Below are positions 7,714 through 15,591 of a stretch of DNA of 19,304 nucleotides, piece after piece. Source of the DNA: Bacteroidales bacterium UBA1208 (GTDB taxonomy: Bacteria > Bacteroidota > Bacteroidia > Bacteroidales > P3); assembly GCA_002309955.1 (NCBI GenBank), contig DBXQ01000091.1, positions 1-19,304 of the forward strand. The letters are read 5' to 3'. The position numbers and the translations under genes were made by a program. Positions within the stretch are counted from its first letter, which is position 1; each line of letters begins with the position of its first letter. Below the pieces are notes generated by a model. The model was not told the DNA's origin and made no database searches. It saw nothing but the letters and a program-made list of their open reading frames with translations.

Positions 7714-9123
7714 ATGAAAAGAATAATTCTTAGCACCATAGTCTTGCTGACGGTTGGCACAGCTTTGGGCCAGACCAATCAACCTGATGCCGAATACAAT
7801 CTCATCCGCCGCAGCTATCGCACCGTTGGTGACAGCATCACTGAGATACGTTTCCACAAGGAGATTGTCTTATTGCGTAACAGGGCTATTACAGCCTATG
7901 CCGACAAGGGCGAAACTTTCATTACCTATAATCCCGATTTTGAAAACCTCACAATCAACGAGTGCTATACCATCCGTCCGGATGGCACAAAAGTTAACAC
8001 TCCTGCAAATGCATTTGTCAAACAACTTCCTTCTGAGTGTGTTGATTGTGGACGCCTCAACCATATTACAGAGATGGCTATAGTCCATACGGCTCTTGAG
8101 TACAACTGCACAATTGTATTGGATTATACCCTTCGCCGGAGGGCTTCATTTCTTGTTGAACGGTTCAATCTCGCACAGGATTGCCCTGTGAAACGTTATG
8201 AGATTCGTTATGCCGATGGTCACACCGATGTGCACAACAATATTGCCCAGACAGTCAACGACCCCTATATGCCTGTTGTAAAATCTTTCGATGTGGAGTT
8301 TCAATTGGGTCAGAAACCTGTCTACACCACCGAGAAATCCCTTCCTGAAGCAGGTCGGTTGTTATCTTCGCTCAATAGTTCAAACAGCAAAGAGTATGCC
8401 ACAGCTATTCGTGATTGGGTGGTTGACTACATCACCCTTAATCCTATTAATCCTGCTCGTGTCAACTATGTAATGACACCTGCCATTGATGTTTTTAACA
8501 GCAATTGTGGCACAGCTATAGACAAGACCGGTCTCTTGGCAGCACTGCTCAATCAAGCGGGTTTCCGTGCAGAGATTGTCGACAACAGCCTCAATGTTTT
8601 TGGCGACAGACCGCTCGAAGTGGAGGTGACAATTGATGGGTTAAAATACCGTCTTACTGCCACTGCAAAAACGCCTCTTCTCACAGAGAGCGAACAGGCC
8701 GACGCTGCCGCAGTGGCAGCTGCTCCCATATATGTTGATCGCAAACTTGACTGGAATCCCGACACCATTGTGGACAACTATGTCCGCGTCATATTGCCCT
8801 CTGAGAAAGGAAGCATAAACATCGACCCCACTCGTCTTAATGCTTCTCGCACCAGTGACCTTCAAGCACGTGCCACTACAGAGTTCTACCACTATACCAT
8901 GGAACTGCCCAAAGGAGCCAAACTGATAGGTGGTGACGTTAATATTGAATACAACCGCAATGTGGGCAGCATCAGCATCATTATCAAACAGAAAGGGAAA
9001 CGACTGCTCGTCACTCGTAGCTTGCGTTTGCGCAAAGCCCTCATCACCAGAGCTGACTATTCTGATTTCCGCCAGCTGATGATTGACTGGAATAGCCATC
9101 GCGAACTCTTCTTCAGCCTATGA
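7714..9123 (+). CDS. exported transglutaminase-like paralogue lacking the catalytic triad
   Basis: 469 residues, signal peptide MKRIILSTIVLLTVGTALGQ. It has the same DUF3857-plus-transglutaminase layout as the gene before it. The core aligns as NCGTAIDKTGLLAALLNQAG against RCGVCKDKAGMLVCMLRAAG, which puts Ala268 where the other protein has catalytic Cys325. No His occurs from residue 268 to about 330, where His364 should align (the stretch reads PLEVEVTIDGLKYRLTATAK), and no Asp stands in the third position. It is therefore predicted to be catalytically dead. The rest of the fold looks well kept, and the frame is long and unbroken, so a binding or regulatory role is more likely than decay. 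It is probably co-transcribed with 5771-7681, and a 28-codon reading frame overlaps its stop. Confidence 0.85.
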   Translation: MKRIILSTIVLLTVGTALGQTNQPDAEYNLIRRSYRTVGDSITEIRFHKEIVLLRNRAITAYADKGETFITYNPDFENLTINECYTIRPDGTKVNTPANAFVKQLPSECVDCGRLNHITEMAIVHTALEYNCTIVLDYTLRRRASFLVERFNLAQDCPVKRYEIRYADGHTDVHNNIAQTVNDPYMPVVKSFDVEFQLGQKPVYTTEKSLPEAGRLLSSLNSSNSKEYATAIRDWVVDYITLNPINPARVNYVMTPAIDVFNSNCGTAIDKTGLLAALLNQAGFRAEIVDNSLNVFGDRPLEVEVTIDGLKYRLTATAKTPLLTESEQADAAAVAAAPIYVDRKLDWNPDTIVDNYVRVILPSEKGSINIDPTRLNASRTSDLQARATTEFYHYTMELPKGAKLIGGDVNIEYNRNVGSISIIIKQKGKRLLVTRSLRLRKALITRADYSDFRQLMIDWNSHRELFFSL

Positions 9124-9206
9124 GCGGTGCATTATGGGCACTCATATGTGCTTTTCTCTGGACTGCGGGAATGCTTTATTTCGACTACCGCAAGAAAAAG
9201 AAATAG
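9120..9206 (+). CDS. 28-residue single-helix membrane peptide
   Basis: Start ATG at 9120 overlaps the preceding TGA as ATGA, a layout typical of translational coupling. The product begins MSGALWALICAFLWTAGM and ends LYFDYRKKKK: one hydrophobic helix (about residues 3-20) followed by a strongly basic tail, as expected for an inner-membrane peptide with its C-terminus in the cytoplasm. It ends 17 bp before a strong terminator, so it is the last gene of the transglutaminase-like operon. I do not recognise the family. It could be a chance frame, but the overlap, the clean helix-plus-lysine-tail layout and the terminator position argue for a real gene. Confidence 0.6.
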   Translation: MSGALWALICAFLWTAGMLYFDYRKKKK

Positions 9207-9223
9207 AATACAATAGAATAAGT

Positions 9224-9254
9224 AAAAAGGGTATCCAAAGGGTGCCCTTTTTTT
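9224..9254 (+). terminator. intrinsic terminator of the transglutaminase-like operon
   Basis: GGGTATCC pairs with GGGTGCCC across an AAA loop, eight pairs including two G-U. It is flanked by A5 on the left and T7 on the right, so the stem can extend into A-U pairs. It lies 17 bp after the 28-codon gene. Confidence 0.85.
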
Positions 9255-9491
9255 ATTGTTTTTTTCAATCCAAGGATACAGGTCTTTACTATTTGATTGC
9301 GTCCTGCGAGTTTTTTTTGCAATAGGGGTTGCAATCATTGTGCGGAATGGAATACTAAAGGGCAAAAAGAACATCATGAAAAGCTATTGTTTTCACACTT
9401 CGGGTAGGAGACTGTCTATGCCGCCTTGATTGAAAAAATGACGTTTTGTCGTTGACCTGACATATTTTTTTAATAATCAAAAAAAAAAGCG

Positions 9492-9501
9492 TATCTTTGC
9501 A
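9492..9501 (+). promoter_or_regulatory. Bacteroidota -7 box, WG-repeat / pyrC operon
   Basis: TATCTTTGCA is an exact TAnnTTTG box 19 bases before the ATG at 9521. There is no clear -33 TTTG at the expected distance; the upstream bases are A and T runs. Confidence 0.65.
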
Positions 9502-9520
9502 ACTTTGAAATAGTACGAAT

Positions 9521-10897
9521 ATGAAACGATACATCTTAATCCTATCAATGGCTTTCGTGCTGACGGGTAATGCCTTAGCGCAGACACTGGCTTTCGATGA
9601 CGTTGGCATGAAATATGGTTATAAAAACAACAATGGCATTTGGCAGATACCTCCGCGCTACCAAGTGGCCTTCCCTTTCCAGCATCAAGATCGTAAATTT
9701 GCCGTGGTGAAATACGACGGTCGCTGGGGGTGCATCGACGAAGCTGGAAACATGATTGTCCGCAATATTTTCCGCACACAAGAGGAAGCACAAGAAGCCG
9801 GTGACCAGTGGTACACTGCTGAGGAACCTGGCAAATGGATTTATCCTGCCGAGAATCCTGCTGACCACAAGTGGGGCTTTGTCAACTACTATGGTCAGTG
9901 GAAGTATGAACCTGCCTATGAAGGAGCCGGCAAATACTACGGTCAAGACCCCATGAGTTTTGCTCCCGTTAAATTAGAAGGCCGTTGGGGTTGTATCGAC
10001 TCTAAGGGTATCCTTATTATCAATAATATTTTTGAGAACATGGAGGATGCCACCGAAGCGGGTCATCAGTGGATAGTCGGTCGCCATTACGACACATGGC
10101 GCATCGCTGTCACCAATCCTAAAAATGAGAACCAATGGGGTATTGTAAACTATTTGGGTCGTTGGATTGTCCAGCCCCAGTATGCCATGATACGTCAATT
10201 CCCCGGTGAACATAACTACATCTATACCCAAGCTTTGAAAGGTGGTAGATGGGGAAATATCGATCGCAACGGAAATGTGATCAGCGACTTTATTTTCAGT
10301 CACGAAGATGATTGTGTCTATGCCCTGTCGCAAATTGAGCATGGCCGTGATATCGATGGATGGAGATTGCCCGAGATGCGTACCGACACCAATCTTTGGG
10401 GGTGGGTAAAAGCTGATGGAAGTTGGGCTATCCAGCCCATATACCTTGAGGTGTCGCGTTTCCCCAATGATACGGGTCTCTTTGCCACGGCCAAATGCGA
10501 GAATGGTTTCTGGGCCAGCATCCATGAGGACGGCCGTCTGCTTTCCAAGCCAGTCTTTACACTCTCAAGTGAAGCCGCAAAAGCCGGCAAAGAATGGGAT
10601 GACAATCAGAAGGGCATTGAAGAGGCGGAGCTGGGTCATTGGCTTTTCCCCATCCAGGAACCCAAAACGGGCCATTGGGGCTATGTCGATTTTGAGGGCG
10701 AGTGGGTTATCTTACCCCGTCTCGAAGATGCCAAGCCGTTTATCAATACTTGGAACAACCGTGTTGCTCCCGCCAAGGAAGAAGGTCGTTGGGGCTGTAT
10801 AGACCACACCGGTCAGTTTGTTGTAAAACCCATCTACAACAATTCTGCCGATGCCTATGTGGCTGCTCGCCAGTGGGGTGCCAAGAAGAAGTTCTAA
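9521..10897 (+). CDS. exported WG-repeat protein with five two-part modules
   Basis: 458 residues, signal peptide MKRYILILSMAFVLTGNALAQ. WG motifs occur at residues 69, 118, 156, 206, 244, 293, 386 and 424, with a degenerate WA at 331 and YG at 33. They form two alternating classes: B (WGFVNYYGQWKYEPAY) and A (GRWGCIDEAGN). B-to-A spacing is 36-38 residues, and the B-A pair recurs every 85-93 residues, giving five modules that each end in a short helical stretch (EEAQEAGDQW, EDATEAGHQW). WG repeats are thought to form beta-propeller-like or rod-shaped binding surfaces; no enzymatic role is known. The TAA stop shares its last base with the start of pyrC, so translation of the two is probably coupled. 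The exported location makes a direct role in pyrimidine synthesis unlikely. Confidence 0.88.
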   Translation: MKRYILILSMAFVLTGNALAQTLAFDDVGMKYGYKNNNGIWQIPPRYQVAFPFQHQDRKFAVVKYDGRWGCIDEAGNMIVRNIFRTQEEAQEAGDQWYTAEEPGKWIYPAENPADHKWGFVNYYGQWKYEPAYEGAGKYYGQDPMSFAPVKLEGRWGCIDSKGILIINNIFENMEDATEAGHQWIVGRHYDTWRIAVTNPKNENQWGIVNYLGRWIVQPQYAMIRQFPGEHNYIYTQALKGGRWGNIDRNGNVISDFIFSHEDDCVYALSQIEHGRDIDGWRLPEMRTDTNLWGWVKADGSWAIQPIYLEVSRFPNDTGLFATAKCENGFWASIHEDGRLLSKPVFTLSSEAAKAGKEWDDNQKGIEEAELGHWLFPIQEPKTGHWGYVDFEGEWVILPRLEDAKPFINTWNNRVAPAKEEGRWGCIDHTGQFVVKPIYNNSADAYVAARQWGAKKKF

Positions 10898-12237
10898 TGG
10901 ATTATATCATCAAAAACGGCACCGTCGTCAATGAGGGTGCCATTGTCAAACGCGACCTCTTTATCCACGACGGACGGATAGTGGAGGATTCTGCAACGTT
11001 GCGCAATCCTCAGCTCTTTTCGGCTGAAGATTGCTATGTACTGCCGGGTGTCATCGATACTCATGTGCATTTCCGCGACCCAGGATTTCCCGACAAGGCC
11101 GACTTCGCCACCGAAAGCCATGCTGCGTTGGCAGGAGGTGTAACCTCCGTCATCGACATGCCCAACACCAAGCCCCAGACCACAACAGTAGCCGATCTCG
11201 AAGCCAAAGAGCAAATAGCGGCACAAAAGAGTGCAATAAACTATGGCTTTATGTTGGGTGCCACAAACGATAATATTGATGAGCTTTTGGCCATTGACCC
11301 TCTTCGTTATGCTGCAATCAAACTCTTTTTGGGAAGCAGCACTGGCAATATGTTGGTAAACAAAGCTGACGTTTTGGACAAACTCTTCTCACAAAGCCGA
11401 AAACTGATTGTAGCCCATTGTGAGGACGAGGGCATCATCCAGGCAAACATGCGCAATTTCAAAATGGAGTTTGCTGGCAAAGAAGGGGAGGAAGCCTCAT
11501 TGCACCCCAAAATCCGCAGCCGGGAAGCTTGTTTCGTCTCAACCTACAAAGCTGTTGAACGGGCTCGTAAATACAACACCCGTCTCCACATTGCCCATGT
11601 CAGCACGGCCACAGAACTCTCCCTCTTCAGTAATATGCCATTGCAGCAGAAGAACATCACAGCCGAGGTCACTCCCAACCATCTTTGGTTCGACGACCGC
11701 GACTATGCTGAACTGGGAAACAAAATAAAGTGTAATCCTGCAATCAAGAGCAACGACGACAGGCTTGCATTGTGGGGTGGCCTTTTCGACGGGGTGTTGG
11801 ACACCATTGCAACCGACCACGCTCCGCACACGTTGGCCGAAAAAGAACAACGCTATTTCGACGCTCCGGGAGGCATCCCCAGCATACAGCATTCCTTGCA
11901 GATGATGGTGGAAGGATTCTTTAACCCAACAGTGTCTCAACGTGAAGATTACGATGATTTACTTAAAGAATGGCTTCCATTGATTGTCACCAAAATGTGT
12001 CACAACCCGGCCGAGATATTTGGCATTGCCGACCGTGGATATATCCGTCCAGGTTATTATGCCGATCTTGTGATTCTTCAATCTGGCGACACTGTTATAA
12101 CACGTGATAGCCTGCTCTACAAATGTGGCTGGAGCCCACTTGAAGGGAAGACTCTTCACACACGTATTCGCCAAGTATTCCTCAATGGCATGCCCTCAGG
12201 TCAAAGTACTGCCATGCCGTTGAAATTCATAAAATAA
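10897..12237 (+). CDS. pyrC: dihydroorotase
   Basis: 446-residue cytoplasmic metal-dependent amidohydrolase that cyclises N-carbamoyl-aspartate to dihydroorotate, the third step of pyrimidine synthesis. Signatures: DTHVHFRDPG (His56, His58), AIKLFLGSSTG (Lys142, candidate carboxylated lysine), IVAHCEDE (His174), LHIAHVST (His234) and ATDHAPH (Asp307, the catalytic aspartate). Length and motif order fit the class I bacterial dihydroorotase/allantoinase-like branch. The substrate-type motif HFRDPG favours dihydroorotase over allantoinase. The frame is open upstream to 10702, but that part overlaps the WG gene and lacks family similarity, so the ATG in TAATG at 10897 is chosen. A PepSY-like gene follows after 29 bp. 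Confidence 0.92.
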   Translation: MDYIIKNGTVVNEGAIVKRDLFIHDGRIVEDSATLRNPQLFSAEDCYVLPGVIDTHVHFRDPGFPDKADFATESHAALAGGVTSVIDMPNTKPQTTTVADLEAKEQIAAQKSAINYGFMLGATNDNIDELLAIDPLRYAAIKLFLGSSTGNMLVNKADVLDKLFSQSRKLIVAHCEDEGIIQANMRNFKMEFAGKEGEEASLHPKIRSREACFVSTYKAVERARKYNTRLHIAHVSTATELSLFSNMPLQQKNITAEVTPNHLWFDDRDYAELGNKIKCNPAIKSNDDRLALWGGLFDGVLDTIATDHAPHTLAEKEQRYFDAPGGIPSIQHSLQMMVEGFFNPTVSQREDYDDLLKEWLPLIVTKMCHNPAEIFGIADRGYIRPGYYADLVILQSGDTVITRDSLLYKCGWSPLEGKTLHTRIRQVFLNGMPSGQSTAMPLKFIK

Positions 12238-12266
12238 CATTCCAGAAACATAAACACACAAAAAAC

Positions 12267-12692
12267 ATGAAAAAGTTTGTTTTAACCTTATTGACCCTTG
12301 TGTTGGTGTGCGGCAGTGTTTTTGCCGGCAGTCGCAAAAGAACCATTGACCCCGAAAGCCTGCCCAAGCCTGCCATCGAGCTTATTCAGAAACATTGGCC
12401 TTCATGTGTCATTGACCAAGCCTTTATCGATGGTAAAGAATACGAAGTATTGTTGAGTGATGGCACCATGATTGAGTTCAATGCCAAAGGCGTTTGGAAA
12501 GAAATGAAATGTACCGACGGCCTTCCTGTCACGCTGGTGCCTGGCTACATTACCCGCTACGTTGTTGAGCGTTACCCCAAACAGCTCATCATCAAATGTG
12601 AAAAAATGCGTGGTGGCTACGAAGTCAAACTTACGAATGGATTGGAAATACAGTTCGACCTTCAGGGGCGCGTAACCCATGTCGACGATTAA
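12267..12692 (+). CDS. PepSY-like (DUF2874) secreted protein
   Basis: 141 residues with the signal peptide MKKFVLTLLTLVLVCGSVFA. The mature protein is two similar halves, residues about 32-79 and 91-139. Each is a helix (LPKPAIELIQKHWPSCVIDQ and VPGYITRYVVERYPKQLIIK) followed by paired strands (YEVLLSDGTMIEFNAKGVWK and YEVKLTNGLEIQFDLQGRV). This two-repeat helix-strand pattern is that of PepSY-like/DUF2874 periplasmic proteins, common and uncharacterised in Bacteroidota. It lies 29 bp after pyrC and is probably the last gene of that transcript, ahead of the palindrome at 12716-12764. Confidence 0.8.
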   Translation: MKKFVLTLLTLVLVCGSVFAGSRKRTIDPESLPKPAIELIQKHWPSCVIDQAFIDGKEYEVLLSDGTMIEFNAKGVWKEMKCTDGLPVTLVPGYITRYVVERYPKQLIIKCEKMRGGYEVKLTNGLEIQFDLQGRVTHVDD

Positions 12693-12711
12693 TACCCTTG
12701 CCGTATCGTCT

Positions 12712-12719
12712 TATATTTG
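12712..12719 (+). promoter_or_regulatory. possible -7 box for the ATP-grasp gene
   Basis: TATATTTG matches TAnnTTTG exactly and lies 85 bp before the ATG at 12805. It runs into the left arm of the palindrome at 12716-12764. No good -33 element is seen. It may be a chance match. Confidence 0.35.
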
Positions 12720-12764
12720 AATGTGCTAATGTGAAAGTACAGTTTCCTCATTAGCACATTCAAA
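12716..12764. repeat. long perfect palindrome (16-bp arms)
   Basis: TTTGAATGTGCTAATG (12716-12731) is perfectly complementary to CATTAGCACATTCAAA (12749-12764). The 17-base centre contains GAAA and TTTC, which can extend the hairpin. On the plus strand the arm is followed by A's, not T's, so it is not a standard intrinsic terminator, although it stands where one is expected, between the PepSY-like and ATP-grasp genes. Confidence 0.85.
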
Positions 12765-12804
12765 AAATATCAACAGAATAACAATCTTTTAGTTTCCCCC
12801 ATTT

Positions 12805-13884
12805 ATGACACTGCTTTACTACTTTCTTAGAACGTGGTTCGCCTGCGTAAGGCGTCGCAAATCCTTTCGCCGCACCTCTTTTCATGACGGAAAAGTGATG
12901 TACAAAAACTATAAAGGCGACGACAAAAAAGGCCTTTTGCAGGTACTGCACGAGTTAAACGTCCTTTCCCGATACTGGAAATGTTTCCCCGACTCCTATT
13001 TCCGCTTTGCCATGTTCAAGAAAGAGTATGACAGCATGGAGTTAATGAAGACCTATGTCCCTCAGGGTGCATATGCCCGCTATTGTGTCAACCGTAACCC
13101 TAAGTACCAGGTGCTCATAGACGACAAAATTCTCTTCCACGATATTATGACACGGTATGGACTGCCTGTCCCCGAGCGACTCTTCTCCTTCAGCTATGAC
13201 ATGTTCAAGGCAGATGGGCATCTTCTTTCCGACCAAGAGGTAGACCAAATACTCTCTTCCTTCACCGACCCCCAGATTTTCATCAAGCGCAATATGTGTG
13301 GCGAAGGCAGTGGGGTACACCTTGCCAAACGCAAAGAAGACGGTTACTATGTCGCCAGCGGTCTGAAACTCACTGCTGCCACAATCAGGGCTCATTTCAA
13401 CAAAGCCGAATACCTTTTCGAGCGTCAAATAGTGCAACATCCGGTAATGGCACAATTCAATGCCAGCTCTGTCAACACCTGTCGAATCATTACATACAAA
13501 AACAAAGCTATTGCCTGCGGAGCCCGTTTCGGCCGCGAAGGCTCATTTATCGACAATGCTGCCAAAGGAGGTTTGGTGGTTAGCGTAGATATGCAGACAG
13601 GCCTACTGGGGGCATACGGACTGCGCGAATACGATGCCACCAAATACTATGAACATCCCGACAGCCATGTGGCTTTCAAAGACGTTGCTGTTCCTTTCTG
13701 GCATGAAATGGTGGCCGCCGTTGAACGCACCAGCATCATGCTTCCCTACTATAGCAGTGTAGGGTTCGATGTCGCCTGTACGCCCAATGGCCCCGTCATT
13801 ATCGAAGTCAATACCGGCACAGGCGCTTCTGCACCCCAAATGGGCAAAGACCGTGGCATTGCCGACCTGTTTCTGAAAGGTTGA
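12805..13884 (+). CDS. sugar-transfer-associated ATP-grasp enzyme
   Basis: 359 residues, cytoplasmic. The C-terminal two thirds form an ATP-grasp fold of the sugar-transfer-associated type (ATPgrasp_ST). IFIKRNMCGEGSGVHL carries a candidate nucleotide-binding Lys161 and a glycine-rich loop. FERQIVQHP (206-213) is the adenine-side strand. NTCRIITYKNKAIACGARFG matches the family core. GFDVACTPNGPVIIEVNTG carries Asp322, Glu334 and Asn336, the expected magnesium ligands. ATP-grasp enzymes join a carboxylate to an amine or thiol through an acyl phosphate. Members of this branch often sit in polysaccharide or cell-surface clusters, but no glycosyltransferases flank it here, so its substrate is open. 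It appears to be a single-gene unit that converges on nhaC. Confidence 0.85.
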   Translation: MTLLYYFLRTWFACVRRRKSFRRTSFHDGKVMYKNYKGDDKKGLLQVLHELNVLSRYWKCFPDSYFRFAMFKKEYDSMELMKTYVPQGAYARYCVNRNPKYQVLIDDKILFHDIMTRYGLPVPERLFSFSYDMFKADGHLLSDQEVDQILSSFTDPQIFIKRNMCGEGSGVHLAKRKEDGYYVASGLKLTAATIRAHFNKAEYLFERQIVQHPVMAQFNASSVNTCRIITYKNKAIACGARFGREGSFIDNAAKGGLVVSVDMQTGLLGAYGLREYDATKYYEHPDSHVAFKDVAVPFWHEMVAAVERTSIMLPYYSSVGFDVACTPNGPVIIEVNTGTGASAPQMGKDRGIADLFLKG

Positions 13885-13990
13885 GTCCATTCTTTTCAAC
13901 GCATGCCCTTTTTCGCGAATCCTCCCCAACCTGCACCCAAGTTCTTTTCGTACTGTCCTTGGTCCATTCTTTTGTCCACCCATCGACCTC

Positions 13991-14027
13991 CGTTCTACCT
14001 CATTTATCCTTTTGAAATGGGAGAACG
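13991..14027. terminator. possible hairpin between convergent genes
   Basis: CGTTCT, CC and CATTT (13991-14005) pair with AAATG, GG and AGAACG (14015-14027): 13 pairs with single-base bulges and a 9-base loop. There is no T-run on either side. It could end transcription of the ATP-grasp gene, nhaC or both, or be part of the dispersed repeat whose right arm it shares. Confidence 0.4.
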
Positions 14028-14043
14028 ATGGGAGAACTGAGGA
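14019..14043. repeat. 25-bp dispersed repeat, copy 2
   Basis: Identical to bases 1-25 of the window, with further similarity (GGAGCG) after a short mismatch. It lies in the 228-bp gap between convergent genes, in which I see no other gene. The word TCCATTCTTTT also occurs twice in this gap (13887 and 13961). Confidence 0.75.
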
Positions 14044-14112
14044 CTAAGGAGCGGAGGAAGAGGGGTCGGTTCCATATCAATCATCAAGAGCAGACCTTGG
14101 AATATCTGTTTG

Positions 14113-15582
14113 CTAATTAGGTAAAACAGCCTCTTTGGGGCTGGGTATCGTCTCAGCGTCTGTGTGTCGGAATATTTTATATCCCAACAGGGCAATGAAT
14201 ATCGACATGAGCGGAGAGATGATATTGAAGAAACAGTAGGGGAGATACTCAATAGTTGGGACTTTGAGCACCAAAGACTGGGTCATGCCGCAGGTGTTCC
14301 ATGGTATCAGCACCGAGGTCACCGTGGCGGAGTCTTCGGTTGAACGGCTGAGCAGACGGCCTTCAAAGCCTTTCTCTTTGTACAGCTTTTTGTATATATT
14401 GCCTGTCAGGACGATGCTGAGGTATTGGTCTCCAGTCACCATGTTGGAGAACAATCCTGTGGCTACGGTGGTCGACACCAGCGAGCGTCGTCCGCTAATG
14501 CTTTTGGCCAGAGCCGTGGTGATACTTTGTATCATACCTGCACCCGTCAGCGCACCACCGAAAGCGGCTGCACAGAAGATGAGGAATACTGTGCTCAACA
14601 TCCCTCTCATGCCGCGGGTCTGCACAAGGCTGGTGAGAGCCTCGTTGCCGGTGTCGATGGAGGTGCTGCTGTAGTAGGTCAGCATCAAGCCGCGGAAGTT
14701 GTTGCCTTCGCCTATTTGAGCCACGATGTCGGGTTGTGCGAAGAGCATCACCAGTCCTGCCATCAGTGCAGAGAGAAACAGCACAATGGCGGCAGGTAGC
14801 CGAAGTGCTATGAGCACTCCTGTGACCACCGGCACCAAGAGCAGCCAAGGGTTGATGTCAAACACGCTCTCCAGTCCTTCGGCAAAAAGGTCGGCTTGCA
14901 CACCGCTGTCCGTGGTGTGACACAGGCTTACTACTAAGAATATTGTCAGGGCAATGGTAAACGAAGGCACGGTGGTGATAAGCATATAGCGGATATGCTT
15001 GAACAGCGGCACTTCGCCGACCGACGAAGCCAGCACCGTGGTATCTGACAAAGGGGAAATTTTGTCGCCGAAATAGGAACCAGAGATGATGGCTCCGGCT
15101 GTCCAGCCCACCGAATAGCCGTGGGCTGTGCCAATGCCCATCAAGGCAATGCCAATGGTGGCTACCGTCGTCCACGAGCTGCCTGTGACAATCGACACTA
15201 ATGCGCATATCAGACAGGCGACAAAAAGGAATACCGACGGGCTGACAATCTTCATGCCGTAGTAGATCATCGTGGGTACCACACCGCTCATCATCCAGCT
15301 GCCCGACACAGCACCGATAAGGAACAGTATAAGTATGGCGGCGCCGATAGTTTTGACATTGTCGGAAATGGCTCGGTCGATGTTACTCCATGGCACACGA
15401 TAGCCAATCATCCCTATCGCCACCGCCACCCCGGCCGAAAGTAGCAGCGCCGTCTGGCTTGCACCGTCCAGCGCATCAGAGCCGAACTCGCGTATCACGA
15501 CCACCTGCAGCGCAATAAGTACCACAAGGGGTATCAAGGCTACCGTCCAGTGGATGCGGGGCAAAGGGGCAGGGCGCTCCAT
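14113..15582 (-). CDS. nhaC: Na+/H+ antiporter, NhaC family
   Basis: 489-residue polytopic inner-membrane antiporter that exchanges sodium for protons and helps pH and sodium balance. Family signatures are clear: GSSWTTVATIGIALMGIGTA (about 135-153), the hallmark GSYFGDKISPLSDTTVLASS (about 168-187), and late in the protein SNMVTGDQYLSIVLTGNIYK and STEDSATVTSVLIPWNTCG. Many hydrophobic helices are visible. Length fits the family. The start at 15582 is 9 bp after the stop of the 107-residue gene, so the two form one transcript. NhaC-type proteins may move other substrates (malate/lactate exchange in relatives), so the ion specificity is inferred from the family. Confidence 0.92.
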   Translation of the reverse strand: MERPAPLPRIHWTVALIPLVVLIALQVVVIREFGSDALDGASQTALLLSAGVAVAIGMIGYRVPWSNIDRAISDNVKTIGAAILILFLIGAVSGSWMMSGVVPTMIYYGMKIVSPSVFLFVACLICALVSIVTGSSWTTVATIGIALMGIGTAHGYSVGWTAGAIISGSYFGDKISPLSDTTVLASSVGEVPLFKHIRYMLITTVPSFTIALTIFLVVSLCHTTDSGVQADLFAEGLESVFDINPWLLLVPVVTGVLIALRLPAAIVLFLSALMAGLVMLFAQPDIVAQIGEGNNFRGLMLTYYSSTSIDTGNEALTSLVQTRGMRGMLSTVFLIFCAAAFGGALTGAGMIQSITTALAKSISGRRSLVSTTVATGLFSNMVTGDQYLSIVLTGNIYKKLYKEKGFEGRLLSRSTEDSATVTSVLIPWNTCGMTQSLVLKVPTIEYLPYCFFNIISPLMSIFIALLGYKIFRHTDAETIPSPKEAVLPN

Positions 15583-15591
15583 AGTGTAGTA

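Larger units (their letters stand above)
9207..9520. other. intergenic region between two plus-strand operons
   Basis: About 314 bases. It holds the terminator at 9224-9254 and the promoter box at 9492-9501. The rest is AT-rich with long T and A runs. I see no convincing gene; a 16-codon ATG frame near 9374 lacks support. Confidence 0.6.

Noticed and set aside
9374..9427. 16-codon frame after the transglutaminase-like operon
   Set aside because: It stands alone in AT-rich intergenic DNA with no promoter, overlap or helix to support it.
10702..10896. Upstream start for pyrC
   Set aside because: The extra 65 residues lie inside the WG gene in another frame and lack dihydroorotase similarity; family length fits the ATG at 10897.
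12716..12764. Calling the palindrome a standard intrinsic terminator
   Set aside because: Neither strand has a U-run directly after the stem, so it is listed as a repeat with unknown role.
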